Positions 1 through 9,452 of a DNA stretch of 64,000 bases are shown piece by piece (the stretch's first letter is position 1; the number at the start of each line of letters is the position of its first letter). The position numbers and the translations under genes were made by a program. The notes under the pieces are model-generated. The model was not told where the DNA came from and made no database searches. It worked only from the letters and a program-made list of their open reading frames with translations. This stretch comes from Tahibacter amnicola (GTDB taxonomy: Bacteria > Pseudomonadota > Gammaproteobacteria > Xanthomonadales > Rhodanobacteraceae). The stretch spans positions 1,699,001 through 1,763,000 of the forward strand of contig NZ_CP104694.1 in the NCBI RefSeq assembly GCF_025398735.1, in the 5' to 3' direction.

Positions 1-475
1 GCAGCGGCATTCCCGCCTGCTGGGGGGTCCGGCTGCCCTTGCGCACGTTGCAGTGCAGGCAGGCGCAGACGACGTTTTCCCATTCATCCCGGCCACGTTT
101 GGACAGGGGCAGGACGTGGTCGCGGGTCAGGTGCGATTTGTGGAAGTGCTGCCCGCAGTACATGCACAGGTAGCGGTCGCGGGCGAACAGCGCGGCGTTG
201 GTCAGGGCGGGCGCTGGCTCGTAGGCACCTGGACGGGCGTGGCCGCGACTGGCGACGATCGGGTGAAGCTGCAGAAGGCTCTGCAGGCCGGTGTCGCGGC
301 TCGTGCCGCCGTGGATGGTCAGACAGGGGTCGCCCAGGGTCCAGGCGACGGCGCCGCGGACATAGAGGCAGACTGCGTCCTGCCAACTCATCCAGTCGAG
401 AATGCGACCGGTCGAGTCGAGCGACAGGACCCGCGTCGAATGAATATCGCCATCAGTTCGGATAGCGCCGAGCAT
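1..475 (-). CDS. HNH endonuclease, C-terminus cut by window edge
   Basis: The minus-strand reading frame opens at ATG 475 and runs off the left end of the window after about 158 codons without a stop. GGAGG lies a few bases before the ATG and fixes the start. The second half carries a zinc-braced HNH nuclease core: CxxC at residues 104-107, then T-R-D-H at 117-120 holding the general-base histidine, the W-E-N segment at 132-134, and a second CxxC followed by N at 139-143. HNH proteins of this build cut DNA using one divalent metal ion. The first 90 residues are not a domain I recognise. No partner gene is visible because the downstream side lies outside the window, so a role in restriction, repair or defence cannot be chosen. 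Confidence 0.85.
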   Translation of the reverse strand, partial: MLGAIRTDGDIHSTRVLSLDSTGRILDWMSWQDAVCLYVRGAVAWTLGDPCLTIHGGTSRDTGLQSLLQLHPIVASRGHARPGAYEPAPALTNAALFARDRYLCMYCGQHFHKSHLTRDHVLPLSKRGRDEWENVVCACLHCNVRKGSRTPQQAGMPL

Positions 476-601
476 TCCGTCCTCCGTTCACGCCTTGGCG
501 ATGAAACGGGCGTCCTAGCCGCCGTAACTCCCTGATTGAAGGGCAGCATAGCGGAAAACAGGTAGGCAATGTGCGATTGGCGCCGCGCCCGGGCCTGCGC
601 C

Positions 602-628
602 CGGAAAAGGGGCCGCGACGCGGCCCCC
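602..628 (-). terminator. Intrinsic terminator of the beta-helix gene
   Basis: A perfect 9-bp GC stem (609-617 with 619-627, so in practice a tight loop closed by about 8 pairs) lies about 20 bases past the stop codon at 648. On the minus strand it is followed by TTTTCC from positions 608-603. Confidence 0.7.
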
Positions 629-647
629 TGGGGGAAGCAAGTGGCGA

Positions 648-1574
648 TTACTGTTGTGGCGTGACGGCACCCGTCGGAGCGCCCGGCGTGGTGTTGTTGA
701 AGTTGCGGTTGTCGCCGAAGGTCTGGATCTGGCCGCCGAGATTGGTCAGGCCGATCGCGTTGTTGACGAACAGCGAGCGCGAAATCATCGCGATGCCCGA
801 GCTCAGGGTCGACACCGCGGCGCCGTTGTTGCCACTGGCGGTGACGTTGTCCAGCACCATCACGGCGCCGTTACCGGTGGCCTGGAAGCCGAAGATGTCG
901 TGATTGGACGAGACGGAGTTGCGCACCGTGACCTTGCTGGGCGCGGCGGCCTTCAGTCCGAACTGGCTGCGGGTCATCTGCACGTTGTCGAGCAGCACCA
1001 CGGCGCTGCCGCCGCCGGTCGGCGCGATATTGATGGCGCCGCCATTGACCACGTCGCGGGCATTGTGGATCTGGCTGTCGGTGACCACCAGGCTGGCGTT
1101 GGCCGTGGACGGTGCGAAATCGATACCCTTCTGGATGCCGCCGTTGATCACGCAGCGCTCCACGGTCAGGCTGCTGCCGGCGAGGAAACGGATACCGTTG
1201 AGACCGCTGGTATGGCCGTCGATGCTCAGTCCCCGCAGCACCACGCGGTCGGTCGACGCGGCATTGATGATCACGCCGTTGGAGCCGGCGTTGAGGATGC
1301 CGCCGATCGAGCCATCATTCTCGATGGTGATGGACTTGGTGATGGTGACCGCGCCGAATCCGGCCGAATCGAGCACGCTGATGATGCCCGAGGCGGCGGT
1401 CTTGGAAATCGCACCTGCGAATGTCTTGCAGGGTGCGGTGCGGCTGCACGGGTTGGCGTCGTCGCCGACACCGGATACCCAGGTTCGGGTGGCCTGGGCG
1501 TAGGCATTCGATGCGAACAGGCAGGTCAGCGCGAGGGCTGCGATGCTACGGCCGATGCGGTTGAAAGATGTCAT
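648..1574 (-). CDS. Secreted right-handed beta-helix protein
   Basis: This 308-residue protein starts at ATG 1574, with GGGGA six bases upstream. The frame is open further upstream, but that part is Arg/Pro-rich and has no signal sequence, so it is rejected. Residues 1-25 form a signal peptide ending A-Y-A-Q-A. The mature part is made of repeated short strands rich in N, V, I and G (for example V-V-L-L-D-N-V and V-M-V-L-D-N-V), typical of a right-handed parallel beta-helix as in pectate lyase-like or DUF1565-like proteins. A C-x(5)-C pair sits near the mature N-terminus (P-C-S-R-T-A-P-C). No catalytic residues can be assigned. It is a single-gene unit with its own terminator. A surface adhesin or polysaccharide-binding role is possible but not shown. 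Confidence 0.85.
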   Translation of the reverse strand: MTSFNRIGRSIAALALTCLFASNAYAQATRTWVSGVGDDANPCSRTAPCKTFAGAISKTAASGIISVLDSAGFGAVTITKSITIENDGSIGGILNAGSNGVIINAASTDRVVLRGLSIDGHTSGLNGIRFLAGSSLTVERCVINGGIQKGIDFAPSTANASLVVTDSQIHNARDVVNGGAINIAPTGGGSAVVLLDNVQMTRSQFGLKAAAPSKVTVRNSVSSNHDIFGFQATGNGAVMVLDNVTASGNNGAAVSTLSSGIAMISRSLFVNNAIGLTNLGGQIQTFGDNRNFNNTTPGAPTGAVTPQQ

Positions 1575-1798
1575 GGATGTCCCCGATTGATTGATAAGAC
1601 CGCGCGGACGGCGACGTCGACTCAGCGGGGAGGCGGCTGGGAGTGCCGCACAGTGCAGGCGAGTCGGTGCGGCGACGCCCGGGGCCCGGGCATTGTATAC
1701 CCGAGTGTGACGCGCAGCACAGTTGGGGCAGATCCGCCCCAGTCTGCTACGCCCGATGATCGCCACCGACCGCGTTGTCGCAAATGACCGCCGTACGG

Positions 1799-2278
1799 TT
1801 ACTTCACCGGCTTGGCCATGCGCAGGATTTCGGTGCCGAAGCCGCGGCGCTCGTACAGCTCACGAGCCCGCTTGTTGCCTTCGAACACGGCCAGCGTGAC
1901 GAAACGGCAGTGGTGATCACGGGCGAATCGCTCGGCATACGCGATCAGCGCGCTGCCGACCCCTTTGCCGTCGTGACTGGGCGCGGTCACCAGGTCCGAA
2001 ATGTGGCAGTTGGAGCCGCCGGTGAAGAAGTCGGTGGTGATCTGCAAGTGCAGGAATCCCACGCGATCGCCGTCATCGTCTTCGGCCACGAACAAGTGAG
2101 ATCCGCCGGGCTGTTCACGCAGGTGGCGCGCAATGTCGCGCCGTATCCCCTCCGCTGTTTCGCCGCGACGGCGCCAGCGCGGAAGATCAAAGTCGACGAA
2201 GCGGTCGACCAGGCTGAGAATGAAATCGTCATCGCCGGCGTCGGCGAGACGGATATGGATACCCGACTCAGTGTCCAT
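1799..2278 (-). CDS. GNAT family N-acetyltransferase
   Basis: The 159-residue protein has the GNAT fold, which transfers an acetyl group from acetyl-CoA to an amine. The acetyl-CoA binding loop (motif A) reads D-G-K-G-V-G-S-A-L, the central strand is F-L-H-L-Q-I, and the C-terminal part carries the usual N-K-R-A-R-E-L-Y-E-R-R-G-F stretch. The start at ATG 2278 is chosen because AAAGG lies seven bases upstream. An ATG six codons earlier (2296) has no ribosome binding site. The substrate cannot be predicted. It is a stand-alone minus-strand gene between unrelated neighbours. Confidence 0.85.
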   Translation of the reverse strand: MDTESGIHIRLADAGDDDFILSLVDRFVDFDLPRWRRRGETAEGIRRDIARHLREQPGGSHLFVAEDDDGDRVGFLHLQITTDFFTGGSNCHISDLVTAPSHDGKGVGSALIAYAERFARDHHCRFVTLAVFEGNKRARELYERRGFGTEILRMAKPVK

Positions 2279-2442
2279 ATTTACCTTTGTACGCATTGGG
2301 CGGCTGGCCGCCGGCCGGACGGGCCGGGCTGGCGGCGGCGTCCAAGTTAGCGGAAGCGACGGCTGCTTCGCCAGCCCCCCGTCAGCAATTGGTCGTTGCC
2401 CGAAGACGGCTCCGGGCCGGCCTGGCCGGCCCGGTGTCCTGG

Positions 2443-4227
2443 TCAGCCGAACAGGGCGTCCGGCATGGCCATGAGGCTGTCGGCGCCGGCCCGGATCGCG
2501 GTCAGGTGGGCGCGCGTCCGCGGCAGGATGCGCGAGTAATAGAAGCGCGCCGTATGCCGCTTGGCCTGCTTGAAATCATCCGGATGGCTGGAAGCGTCGG
2601 CGGCGGCCACGCTGCGGGCCCAGAAGTAGGCCAGGGTGATGTAGCCGGCGTAGAACAGGTAGTCGACGGCCGCCGCACCCATTTCCTCCGGCTCGGTCAT
2701 CGCCTTCTTGCCGATCTCCTGGGTCAGGCCGATCCATTCCTGTGTCAGCTCGGCCAGCGGCTTGATGAATTCCACCACCTCGCCGTTGGCCTGTTGCGCG
2801 TGGCAGAACGCACTGATTTCCTCGACGAAGTGGCGCAGGCCGGCGCCCTGCAGCTGCAGGATCTTGCGGCCGAGCAGGTCCAGCGCCTGGATCTGCGTGG
2901 TGCCCTCGTAGATCGTCGTGATGCGCGCATCGCGGGCCAGCTGTTCCATGCCCCACTCGGCGATATAGCCGTGGCCGCCGAACACCTGCAGCGCGTTGTA
3001 GGTGCACTCCTGCGCGGCCTCGGTCAGCATGGCCTTGACGATCGGCGTGATGAAACCCAGCAGTTCGTCCGCGCGCTGGCGCTCGGCCGGATCCGCGCTG
3101 CGTTCGATCACATCGACGAGGGTGGCGGCGTAGTAACCCAGCACGCGGCCACCTTCGGCGAAGGCCTTCTGGGTGAGCAGCATGCGGCGGATATCCGGAT
3201 GCACGATGAGGGGGTCGGCCGGTTTCTGCGGCGCCTTCGGTCCGGACAGGGCGCGCATCTGCAGGCGATCGCGCGCATAGGCCAGGGCGTTCTGGTAGGC
3301 CCGCTCGATGAGGCCCAGGCCCTGGTAGCCCACGGCGATGCGCGCGGTGTTCATCATCGTGAACATCGCCGTCAGGCCCTTGTTCGGCTGGCCGATCAGG
3401 TAACCCTCGGCGCCGTCGAAATTCATCACGCAGGTGGCGGAAGCCTTGATGCCCATCTTGTGCTCGATCGAACCGCAGGCAAGCGAATTGCGCTCGCCCT
3501 GGGTGCCGTCCCGGGCGACCTTGAACTTGGGCACGATAAACAGCGAAATGCCCTTGGTGCCCGGAGGCGCGTCCGGCAGGCGCGCCAGCACCAAGTGGAC
3601 GATGTTGTCGGTGAAGTCGTGCTCGCCGGCCGTAATGAAGATCTTGGTGCCAGTCACCCGGAACGTGCCGTCCGCAGCGGGTTCTGCCTTGGTCTTGAGC
3701 AGTCCCAGGTCGGTACCGCAGTGTGGCTCGGTGAGGCACATCGTGCCGGTCCAGCGGCCGGCGATGATCGGCGCAAGGAACACCTCGCGCTGCCATTCCT
3801 CGCCGTGCTGCTTGAGGGCTTCCGTGGCACCGTGCGACAGCAGCGGGTAGTTGCCCCAGGACAGGTTCGCCGAGTCGATCATCTCCTTGACCACGGCGCC
3901 GACGGTTTCCGGCATATGCTGGCCGCCGTAGGCCTCCGGCGCCGTCAGGGCATTCCAGCCGCCCTCGGCGAATTGCGCGTAGGCTTCCTTGAAGCCCTTG
4001 GGCGTGCGCACCTGGCCGGCTTCGAAGTGGCAGCCTTCCTGGTCGCCGGTCTGGTTGAGCGGAGCAAGCACCTGTCCCGTGAATCGCGCTGCCTCGTCCA
4101 GCACGGCGTCGACGAGATCGCGCGTTGCCGAATCGCCGCCGGGCAGCCGGGCAAACAGTGCCTCGACGCCGAGTACGTCGTAGAGCGCAAAACGCATGTC
4201 TTTCAGGGGTGCGGCGTACTTGCTCAT
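2443..4227 (-). CDS. Acyl-CoA dehydrogenase, long (about 600-residue) type
   Basis: This 594-residue flavoenzyme catalyses the first oxidation step of fatty-acid beta-oxidation, acyl-CoA to trans-2-enoyl-CoA. The length and a C-terminal extension after the core place it with the bacterial 600-residue acyl-CoA dehydrogenases related to P. aeruginosa PA0506/PA0508. Core landmarks are G-T-M-C-L-T-E-P-H-C-G-T-D-L in the FAD/substrate part, G-T-K-I-F-I-T-A-G-E-H-D, and Y-E-G-T-T-Q-I-Q, which holds the catalytic glutamate. The ATG at 4227 has AAAGGG just upstream. The gene sits 16 bp after a lipoprotein gene in the same direction, and the pair is preceded by a palindrome matching the PsrA box, which fits fatty-acid-responsive control. 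Confidence 0.93.
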   Translation of the reverse strand: MSKYAAPLKDMRFALYDVLGVEALFARLPGGDSATRDLVDAVLDEAARFTGQVLAPLNQTGDQEGCHFEAGQVRTPKGFKEAYAQFAEGGWNALTAPEAYGGQHMPETVGAVVKEMIDSANLSWGNYPLLSHGATEALKQHGEEWQREVFLAPIIAGRWTGTMCLTEPHCGTDLGLLKTKAEPAADGTFRVTGTKIFITAGEHDFTDNIVHLVLARLPDAPPGTKGISLFIVPKFKVARDGTQGERNSLACGSIEHKMGIKASATCVMNFDGAEGYLIGQPNKGLTAMFTMMNTARIAVGYQGLGLIERAYQNALAYARDRLQMRALSGPKAPQKPADPLIVHPDIRRMLLTQKAFAEGGRVLGYYAATLVDVIERSADPAERQRADELLGFITPIVKAMLTEAAQECTYNALQVFGGHGYIAEWGMEQLARDARITTIYEGTTQIQALDLLGRKILQLQGAGLRHFVEEISAFCHAQQANGEVVEFIKPLAELTQEWIGLTQEIGKKAMTEPEEMGAAAVDYLFYAGYITLAYFWARSVAAADASSHPDDFKQAKRHTARFYYSRILPRTRAHLTAIRAGADSLMAMPDALFG

Positions 4228-4243
4228 TGAAAACCCTTTGCGG

Positions 4244-4708
4244 TTATCGGTACGTGTCGGGTCGACCCGGCACCGGCGACAGCTGGCTGGCCTGGTCGAG
4301 ATCAAATCGCTTGTCGGGTTCCCGGGTGGTGATGCCGCCGCGCAGCGTGTAGCCGACGTTGCCGTCGCGCGCTGCTACCGCCAGGATTTTCTCGGCGCCG
4401 GCCGGTGGGCTGTGCAGGACCGTGACGACGTCCGCCGACTCACCCGGCACCTCCACGCCCGGCGACACCGACAATTTGCCGGCCTTGTGCCCTTCGATCG
4501 CCAGGTCCAGGTCGACGGCCGTAAAGGTCATCGGCACCGTGCTGTAGTTCTGCAGGCGCAGCTCAAGCTGCCAGCGGCCGTCCGCCTGCACGGACAACTG
4601 CTGGATGCTGGCCGAAGGCGGGTTGATCCGGCGGACCGGGCCGCCGCCGCAGGCACTGACGAGAAGGCTGAGAACGACGGGACTGGCAAAGCGGATGGCG
4701 CGTTTCAT
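4244..4708 (-). CDS. LEA14/WHy-like lipoprotein
   Basis: The protein has 154 residues. Residues 1-20 are a lipoprotein signal with the lipobox L-V-S-A-C (Cys20). The mature part resembles the LEA14/WHy beta-sandwich: a long strand pair around W-Q-L-E-L-R-L-Q-N-Y-S and T-F-T-A-V-D-L-D-L-A-I, with conserved Asn and Pro positions. Such lipoproteins are usually of unknown function. The ATG at 4708 has GAGGGA upstream, and this site directly adjoins the palindrome at 4717-4732. It is the first gene of an operon with the acyl-CoA dehydrogenase, which suggests, without proving, a link to fatty-acid uptake or the envelope. Confidence 0.8.
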   Translation of the reverse strand: MKRAIRFASPVVLSLLVSACGGGPVRRINPPSASIQQLSVQADGRWQLELRLQNYSTVPMTFTAVDLDLAIEGHKAGKLSVSPGVEVPGESADVVTVLHSPPAGAEKILAVAARDGNVGYTLRGGITTREPDKRFDLDQASQLSPVPGRPDTYR

Positions 4709-4716
4709 CGGTTCCC

Positions 4717-4732
4717 TCAAACGATCGTTTGA
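4717..4732 (-). promoter_or_regulatory. PsrA-type fatty-acid operator (perfect palindrome)
   Basis: TCAAACGATCGTTTGA is a perfect 16-bp palindrome placed just before the ribosome binding site of the lipoprotein/acyl-CoA dehydrogenase operon. It contains CAAAC-N4-GTTTG, which fits the published PsrA consensus (G/C)AAAC-N2-4-GTTT(G/C). PsrA is a TetR-family repressor released by long-chain acyl compounds, and in pseudomonads it represses an acyl-CoA dehydrogenase gene of this type. No psrA gene lies in the window, so the regulator's identity is inferred. Confidence 0.7.
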
Positions 4733-4762
4733 ATAGTAGACGGTCCGGCTTCGAATCAACAA

Positions 4763-4787
4763 GGACGGCGCCGCCGCGGCGCCGTCC
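4763..4787 (-). terminator. Terminator hairpin after the M64 peptidase gene
   Basis: A perfect 10-bp stem (4763-4772 with 4778-4787, 5-base loop) starts ten bases past the stop codon at 4797. On the minus strand it is followed by TTGTTGATT, a weak T tract. Confidence 0.65.
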
Positions 4788-4796
4788 CCGGAAGGC

Positions 4797-6494
4797 TCAC
4801 TGGAAGCCGTTGCGGAAGATCAGATCATTGCCGACCTGAATGGTCCAGGTGCGCGAATGGACCGTCAGCCCCTGGCTCATGACCGGGCTCACCAGGCTGG
4901 TGGTGTCGGTCACCCGCAATTCCAGGCTGCGCGAGGCGGGAGTACTGCCGGCCTGGGTGAAGGAATAGGTCGGCTGGTTGGGGGCGCCGACCGCCATGCC
5001 GTCCAGGAACCACTGCGCCGTCAGGCCGCCGATCGTGGGACTGAGCAGGGTGGCCTGGAACACGACCGTGCTGCCGGGCACGTAACTCACTGGTGCGGCT
5101 GGCGACGGTGTTTCCGTGCCCGGCTCGATCAGGTCTATGCCGTTGGCAGGTACACCGAACTGGCCGCGGTAGAGCTGCAGGATGTACTCCTGCCGGCAGA
5201 CCGGACAGAACGTGGTGCCCAGCGAGCGCATCAGGCACTGGGTATCGGTGGGGCGGTACATGCCGCTGGTCTGGTAGCGGGCCCCCTGGAACAGGCCAGT
5301 GCCGGCGGTGCCGGCCGGGGTAGGGATCGGGTTGCCCGAGGTGAACCAGGTGGCCCATTTCACCTGCCCGGCCGTGGTCTGGTCAGTGACGTTGGCCTCG
5401 CACGGGGAGCCGCCGCCCAGGTCGCTGCACGCGGGGAAGCCGGGATAGGGCGTGGAATATTCGTCGGCCAGGTAGTGGAACGAATGCCCGTACTCGTGCA
5501 GGAAGATCAGGTTTGCCGATGCGTGCGCGGAACTCACCGGATATTGGCCGCCCGAGCCGCCGTACACCGGGTCGTTGACCGTGACGGCAATCTTGTCCCA
5601 GTTCGGATAGGCCGCGGCGGCGGCGAGAAGCTTGGAGGCATTCACCACCAGCAGGCGATGGATCTGGTAGTAGCAGAACTGGGCATCGAATGCCGTGTTG
5701 ACCATCATTCCGTTGCGCGGATCCGTTGCCGCCGCGCTGTCGCCGCAACAGCTGGCAGTGGTGCAACCAGCCTGGTACTGCGGATGGTCCGCGCCGGATT
5801 CGGCCGAGGCCACGAAACCCGTCGTCCAGTTCACGAAGCTTTCGTATTCCTTGTACGGCGACACGTCGAAGAACTTGGTGCGGAATGTGGCGGTATGCGC
5901 ATCGAAGGTGCTCTGTTCGGCGGCCGTGTAGCCATCGCCCAGAACCAGGATGTCGACGCGATTGGCCGGGTTGCCGGTCAGTCCCACCTGGCGCAGCGTC
6001 ACGGCCGGTGCCCTGGTCGCCAGCGGCAGACGCGAGGCTTCGCCGCGCAGGGCATCCAGGTCGAAGGTGCTGTGCTTGCCCGCGTAATCCAGTTCGATCG
6101 CGCGCGCGCCCTCGATCGGCACGCGCACGACGAACGCGGCCTTCTCGTTCGGCACGGCGAATGCGTCAATGTGATGGTCGCCGCGCTCAGGATCGCGCGC
6201 GAACTCGCCGCGTACCGTGCGGATCAACGGAATCTGCTGCAGCGGTCCCCGGCCCTTGTCGCCGACCGTACGCAGCGCAATGGTGTCGTCGAGACGGCCG
6301 GCCCTGGCGGGACTCATCGCGTCCGCGTCCGTCGCCTCCATCGCCAGGTCCACTTCCGTGTAATAGACCGGCCTGGGAGCACCCGCCCCATCCAGGCTGA
6401 AAACCACATAGTGGCCGGGTACGGCCAGCGCCGTTCCGCTGCCGCCCAGCAATGCGACGGCAGCCCACACTCCACGCTTCGCAACACCAAACAT
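4797..6494 (-). CDS. Secreted M64 family metallopeptidase
   Basis: This 565-residue exported protein starts at ATG 6494 with GGGAGA upstream and carries an N-terminal signal peptide (about residues 1-25, ending A-L-A). The zinc site H-E-Y-G-H-S-F-H-Y-L-A-D-E-Y at 333-346 is the hallmark of the M64 (IgA peptidase M64) family, with the two histidines and Glu of HExxH followed by the D-E-Y segment. The N-terminal third is the usual M64 beta-sandwich. After the catalytic domain comes an Ig-like module of about 100 residues (V-P-G-S-T-V-V-F-Q-A-T-L). The protein ends N-D-L-I-F-R-N-G-F-Q, a tail shared with other exported proteins in this window. The substrate is unknown. Confidence 0.9.
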   Translation of the reverse strand: MFGVAKRGVWAAVALLGGSGTALAVPGHYVVFSLDGAGAPRPVYYTEVDLAMEATDADAMSPARAGRLDDTIALRTVGDKGRGPLQQIPLIRTVRGEFARDPERGDHHIDAFAVPNEKAAFVVRVPIEGARAIELDYAGKHSTFDLDALRGEASRLPLATRAPAVTLRQVGLTGNPANRVDILVLGDGYTAAEQSTFDAHTATFRTKFFDVSPYKEYESFVNWTTGFVASAESGADHPQYQAGCTTASCCGDSAAATDPRNGMMVNTAFDAQFCYYQIHRLLVVNASKLLAAAAAYPNWDKIAVTVNDPVYGGSGGQYPVSSAHASANLIFLHEYGHSFHYLADEYSTPYPGFPACSDLGGGSPCEANVTDQTTAGQVKWATWFTSGNPIPTPAGTAGTGLFQGARYQTSGMYRPTDTQCLMRSLGTTFCPVCRQEYILQLYRGQFGVPANGIDLIEPGTETPSPAAPVSYVPGSTVVFQATLLSPTIGGLTAQWFLDGMAVGAPNQPTYSFTQAGSTPASRSLELRVTDTTSLVSPVMSQGLTVHSRTWTIQVGNDLIFRNGFQ

Positions 6495-6713
6495 CGCCCT
6501 ATCTCCCGATAGCCAAGATTGAGTGCCCGAATCCCAAGCATGCGGGGCGGTGGGAGGACACACAAGCGTCCAGCGGTGGACATTCGTGCCGGCGGCGCAC
6601 CATCGCGGAGCGGATCCAGCTGCGTTGCCGCGTGACAGGAATCGGGGAATTCCGAGGCGTCGTCCGGACGAATCCCGAAGCGGCCGGGCGCGTAGTCCGC
6701 TAGCATTCGCCGG

Positions 6714-8528
6714 ATGACTTCCGAATGCCTACAGCAACTCAACCGCGTTTTCGGCTACGCCCAGTTCCGCGGCTCCCAGCAAGCGATTGTGGAATATGCC
6801 AGCCAGGGCGGTGACTGCCTGGTCCTGATGCCAACCGGCGGCGGCAAGTCCCTGTGCTACCAGATTCCGGCGCTGGTGCGGCCGGGCACGGCAATCGTGG
6901 TGTCGCCGCTGATTGCCCTGATGCAGGACCAGGTCGACGCGCTGACACAGCTGGGCGTCAGTGCGGCTTACCTCAATTCGTCGCAATCGGCCGCGCACCA
7001 GCGCGAGGTCGAGCGGCGCTTCCTGGCCGGTGAATTGAAACTGCTCTACGTGGCGCCCGAGCGCCTGTTGGGCGAACGCATGCTGGACCTGCTCGGGCGC
7101 GTGCCGCTGTCGCTGTTTGCCATCGACGAAGCGCACTGCGTTTCGCAATGGGGGCACGATTTCCGGCCCGAATACCGCGGGCTGAATCTGCTGCACGAAC
7201 GGTTCCCCGACGTGCCGCGCATGGCCCTGACTGCGACGGCCGATGCGCCGACGCGGCGCGAAATCATCGAGCGGCTCGGGCTGGAACAGGCGCGTCAGTT
7301 CATCGCCAGCTTCGACCGGCCGAATATCCGCTACGTGGTCGTGCAGAAAGACAATGCGCGCCGCCAGCTCGCTGACTTCCTCGCCCGGCACCGGGGTGAA
7401 TCGGGCATCGTGTATTGCCTGTCGCGCAAGAAGGTGGACGAGACGGCCGCGTGGCTGGCAGGTGAGGGCATCGACGCCTTGTCCTACCACGCCGGCATGG
7501 ACGTGACGGACCGCACTGCCAACCAGCAGCGCTTCCTGCGCGAGGATGGCATCGTGATGGTGGCGACCATCGCCTTCGGCATGGGTATCGACAAGCCCGA
7601 CGTCCGCTTCGTCGCGCACCTGGATCTGCCCAAGAGCATGGAAGGCTATTACCAGGAGACCGGTCGTGCCGGGCGTGACGGATTGCCGGCCGAGGCCTGG
7701 ATGTGCTTCGGGCTTGGCGATGTCGTCACGATGAGTCAGATGATCGCGCAATCCGAGTCGGGCGAAGACCGCAAGCGCGTCGAGCGTGCGAAGCTCGAAT
7801 CCCTGCTGGGCTTCGCCGAGGCGATCCGCTGCCGCCGGCAGGTGCTGCTCAACTATTTCGACGAGCAACGCGAGCAGCCCTGTGGAAATTGCGACAATTG
7901 CCAGTCGCCGCCGAAAACCTGGGACGCGACGGATGCCGCCCGCAAAGCCCTGTCAGCGGTCTACCGCACCGGCCAGCGCTTCGGCGTGGCGCATGTGAGT
8001 GCGGTACTGCGGGGTGAATCCACCTCGCGGGTGGAAGATCTGGGGCACCATCGCTTGAGCGTCTTCGGCATTGGTCGCGAACTGGATGATCATCAGTGGC
8101 GTGGCGTTTTCCGCCAGCTCGTCGCCGCGGGTTTCCTGGAAGCCGACAACGAAGGCTTCGGCACACTTCGCCTGACCGAGGCGAGCCGTCCCGTGCTCAA
8201 GGGAGAACGTCGCGTCCTCATGCGCCACGAGGCCGACCGCAGCGAGCGCCGTGCTGCCCGTCGTGGGGCAAAGCCGGAGCGCGCCCGCAACAGCCTGGCG
8301 ATCACGGCCGAGGAACAGCCGCTGTGGGATGCGCTGCGTGCCGTGCGCTCGCGCCTGGCAAAAGAGCAGAACGTGCCTGCCTACATCATTTTTCCGGATG
8401 CCACCTTGCTCGACATGCTGCGTGAACACCCGATGTCGATGCGCGAACTGGCGGGAATCAGTGGCGTGGGCACGACCAAGCTCGAACGCTACGGCGAAGC
8501 CTTTCTGGCGGTGCTGACCGCCGATTGA
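6714..8528 (+). CDS. recQ: ATP-dependent DNA helicase RecQ
   Basis: The protein has 604 residues and is a 3'-5' superfamily 2 DNA helicase acting in recombination repair and replication-fork processing. The domain order is complete. The helicase core has Walker A T-G-G-G-K-S at 41-46 and D-E-A-H at 138-141, followed by the RecQ aromatic-rich loop S-Q-W-G-H-D-F-R. Motif VI is [10 protein letters not shown]. The zinc-binding subdomain is C-R-R-Q...C-G-N-C-D-N-C, followed by an RQC winged helix and a C-terminal HRDC domain (about 525-600). It is divergent from the M64 peptidase gene, with 219 bp between the starts, and no partner gene is adjacent. Confidence 0.97.
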   Translation: MTSECLQQLNRVFGYAQFRGSQQAIVEYASQGGDCLVLMPTGGGKSLCYQIPALVRPGTAIVVSPLIALMQDQVDALTQLGVSAAYLNSSQSAAHQREVERRFLAGELKLLYVAPERLLGERMLDLLGRVPLSLFAIDEAHCVSQWGHDFRPEYRGLNLLHERFPDVPRMALTATADAPTRREIIERLGLEQARQFIASFDRPNIRYVVVQKDNARRQLADFLARHRGESGIVYCLSRKKVDETAAWLAGEGIDALSYHAGMDVTDRTANQQRFLREDGIVMVATIAFGMGIDKPDVRFVAHLDLPKSMEGYYQETGRAGRDGLPAEAWMCFGLGDVVTMSQMIAQSESGEDRKRVERAKLESLLGFAEAIRCRRQVLLNYFDEQREQPCGNCDNCQSPPKTWDATDAARKALSAVYRTGQRFGVAHVSAVLRGESTSRVEDLGHHRLSVFGIGRELDDHQWRGVFRQLVAAGFLEADNEGFGTLRLTEASRPVLKGERRVLMRHEADRSERRAARRGAKPERARNSLAITAEEQPLWDALRAVRSRLAKEQNVPAYIIFPDATLLDMLREHPMSMRELAGISGVGTTKLERYGEAFLAVLTAD

Positions 8529-8540
8529 AGGCGCTGCACG

Positions 8541-8564
8541 GAAACGCCGCCGGAGCGGCGCTTC
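8541..8564. terminator. Hairpin between convergent recQ and DUF1428 genes
   Basis: CGCCGC and GCGGCG (8545-8550 and 8555-8560) pair around a 4-base loop, and GGAA/TTCC extends the stem. There is no T tract, so it is at most a weak two-way terminator. Confidence 0.35.
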
Positions 8565-8577
8565 CGCGGGTCATGCG

Positions 8578-8940
8578 TCAGGACAGGTCGATCACCGGCT
8601 TGAAGCCGCCGAAGAACATGCGCTTGCCGTCGAACGGCAGCTTCTTCGGATCCATCATGTCCTTCAGGCGCGGATCCGCCATCACGAGTTTCATGACGCG
8701 GTCCCGGTCCTTTCGAGATTTGTACACAATCCACGAAAAGAACACGATCTCGCCTTCCTTGAGTTTCACCGACTGGGGGAATGAGGTCCACTTGCCGGGC
8801 TTGACGTCGTCCGCGGCGCACTCGACGTAGTGCAGCGCGCCGTGCTCACGCCAGATTTTCCCGGCCTTGCGCGCCATCTTCTTGTATTCGGCCAGGTTGG
8901 CCTTGGGTACCGGCAGAACAAATCCATCGACGTAGCTCAT
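8578..8940 (-). CDS. DUF1428 family protein
   Basis: The 120-residue protein begins M-S-Y-V-D-G-F-V-L-P-V-P, the typical opening of DUF1428 (YbaA-like) proteins, which form a ferredoxin-like alpha/beta barrel dimer. The conserved middle segment E-I-V-F-F-S-W-I-V-Y-K-S-R and the terminal F-G-G-F-K-P-V-I are also present. GAGGAG six bases before ATG 8940 supports the start. The family is small, cytoplasmic and without an established biochemical function. It is a single gene facing recQ. Confidence 0.9.
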   Translation of the reverse strand: MSYVDGFVLPVPKANLAEYKKMARKAGKIWREHGALHYVECAADDVKPGKWTSFPQSVKLKEGEIVFFSWIVYKSRKDRDRVMKLVMADPRLKDMMDPKKLPFDGKRMFFGGFKPVIDLS

Positions 8941-9452
8941 GCGTTCTCCTCAAACCGCGCGGCGACAGGCGGCCGCGTCGCCATGGCTTGTCCGATGGAA
9001 GTGCACAGTGCGAAAACGCCACATCGGCAAGCGTCCAGCCGCCATGGTGGAACAGACGTGCCCTGTTGGCAAACCGGTGCCAGCCGGGGCTGTCGGTTCG
9101 CAGAAGGCATGCAAGCGAAAGATTGTCGTGGTCCATACACTTTCCAGCAGTCCGAACACGGGTGATGGAGGCGTTAACGCCAGGGGGACTTCACAACCGC
9201 GCCGCATGTCGGCGACACGTCACGGAATTGACCAGCGTCAATGCACACCACAGTGTGTGCGCGTAGCCTTTCTCCCACGACGGAGTCCGCGCAGGCCCGT
9301 CGTCTCCCCCGTGGTGGATGTTGATGCGGTGTGCGAGAGCAGGGGTGCCAGGGAAGGTGCCGACACGGTTTACAACGCGCGGATAGCAGGACCGGTGGCC
9401 TCTCCCCACCCCGATGATCCGGTCCTGGTATCCGCGCGTCTTCCGTGCAGGC
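8941..9452. other. Intergenic stretch, no gene seen
   Basis: Open frames cross this 512-bp stretch, but none has a ribosome binding site or a recognisable protein pattern. A short imperfect GCACAC/GTGTGC hairpin near 9243-9260 is the only local structure noted. The promoter of the DUF1428 gene should lie at the left end. Confidence 0.4.

Noticed and set aside
2287..4230. Long open frame of 647 codons on the plus strand
   Set aside because: It is antisense to the acyl-CoA dehydrogenase gene. It has no ribosome site or known motif and reflects codon bias of the opposite strand.
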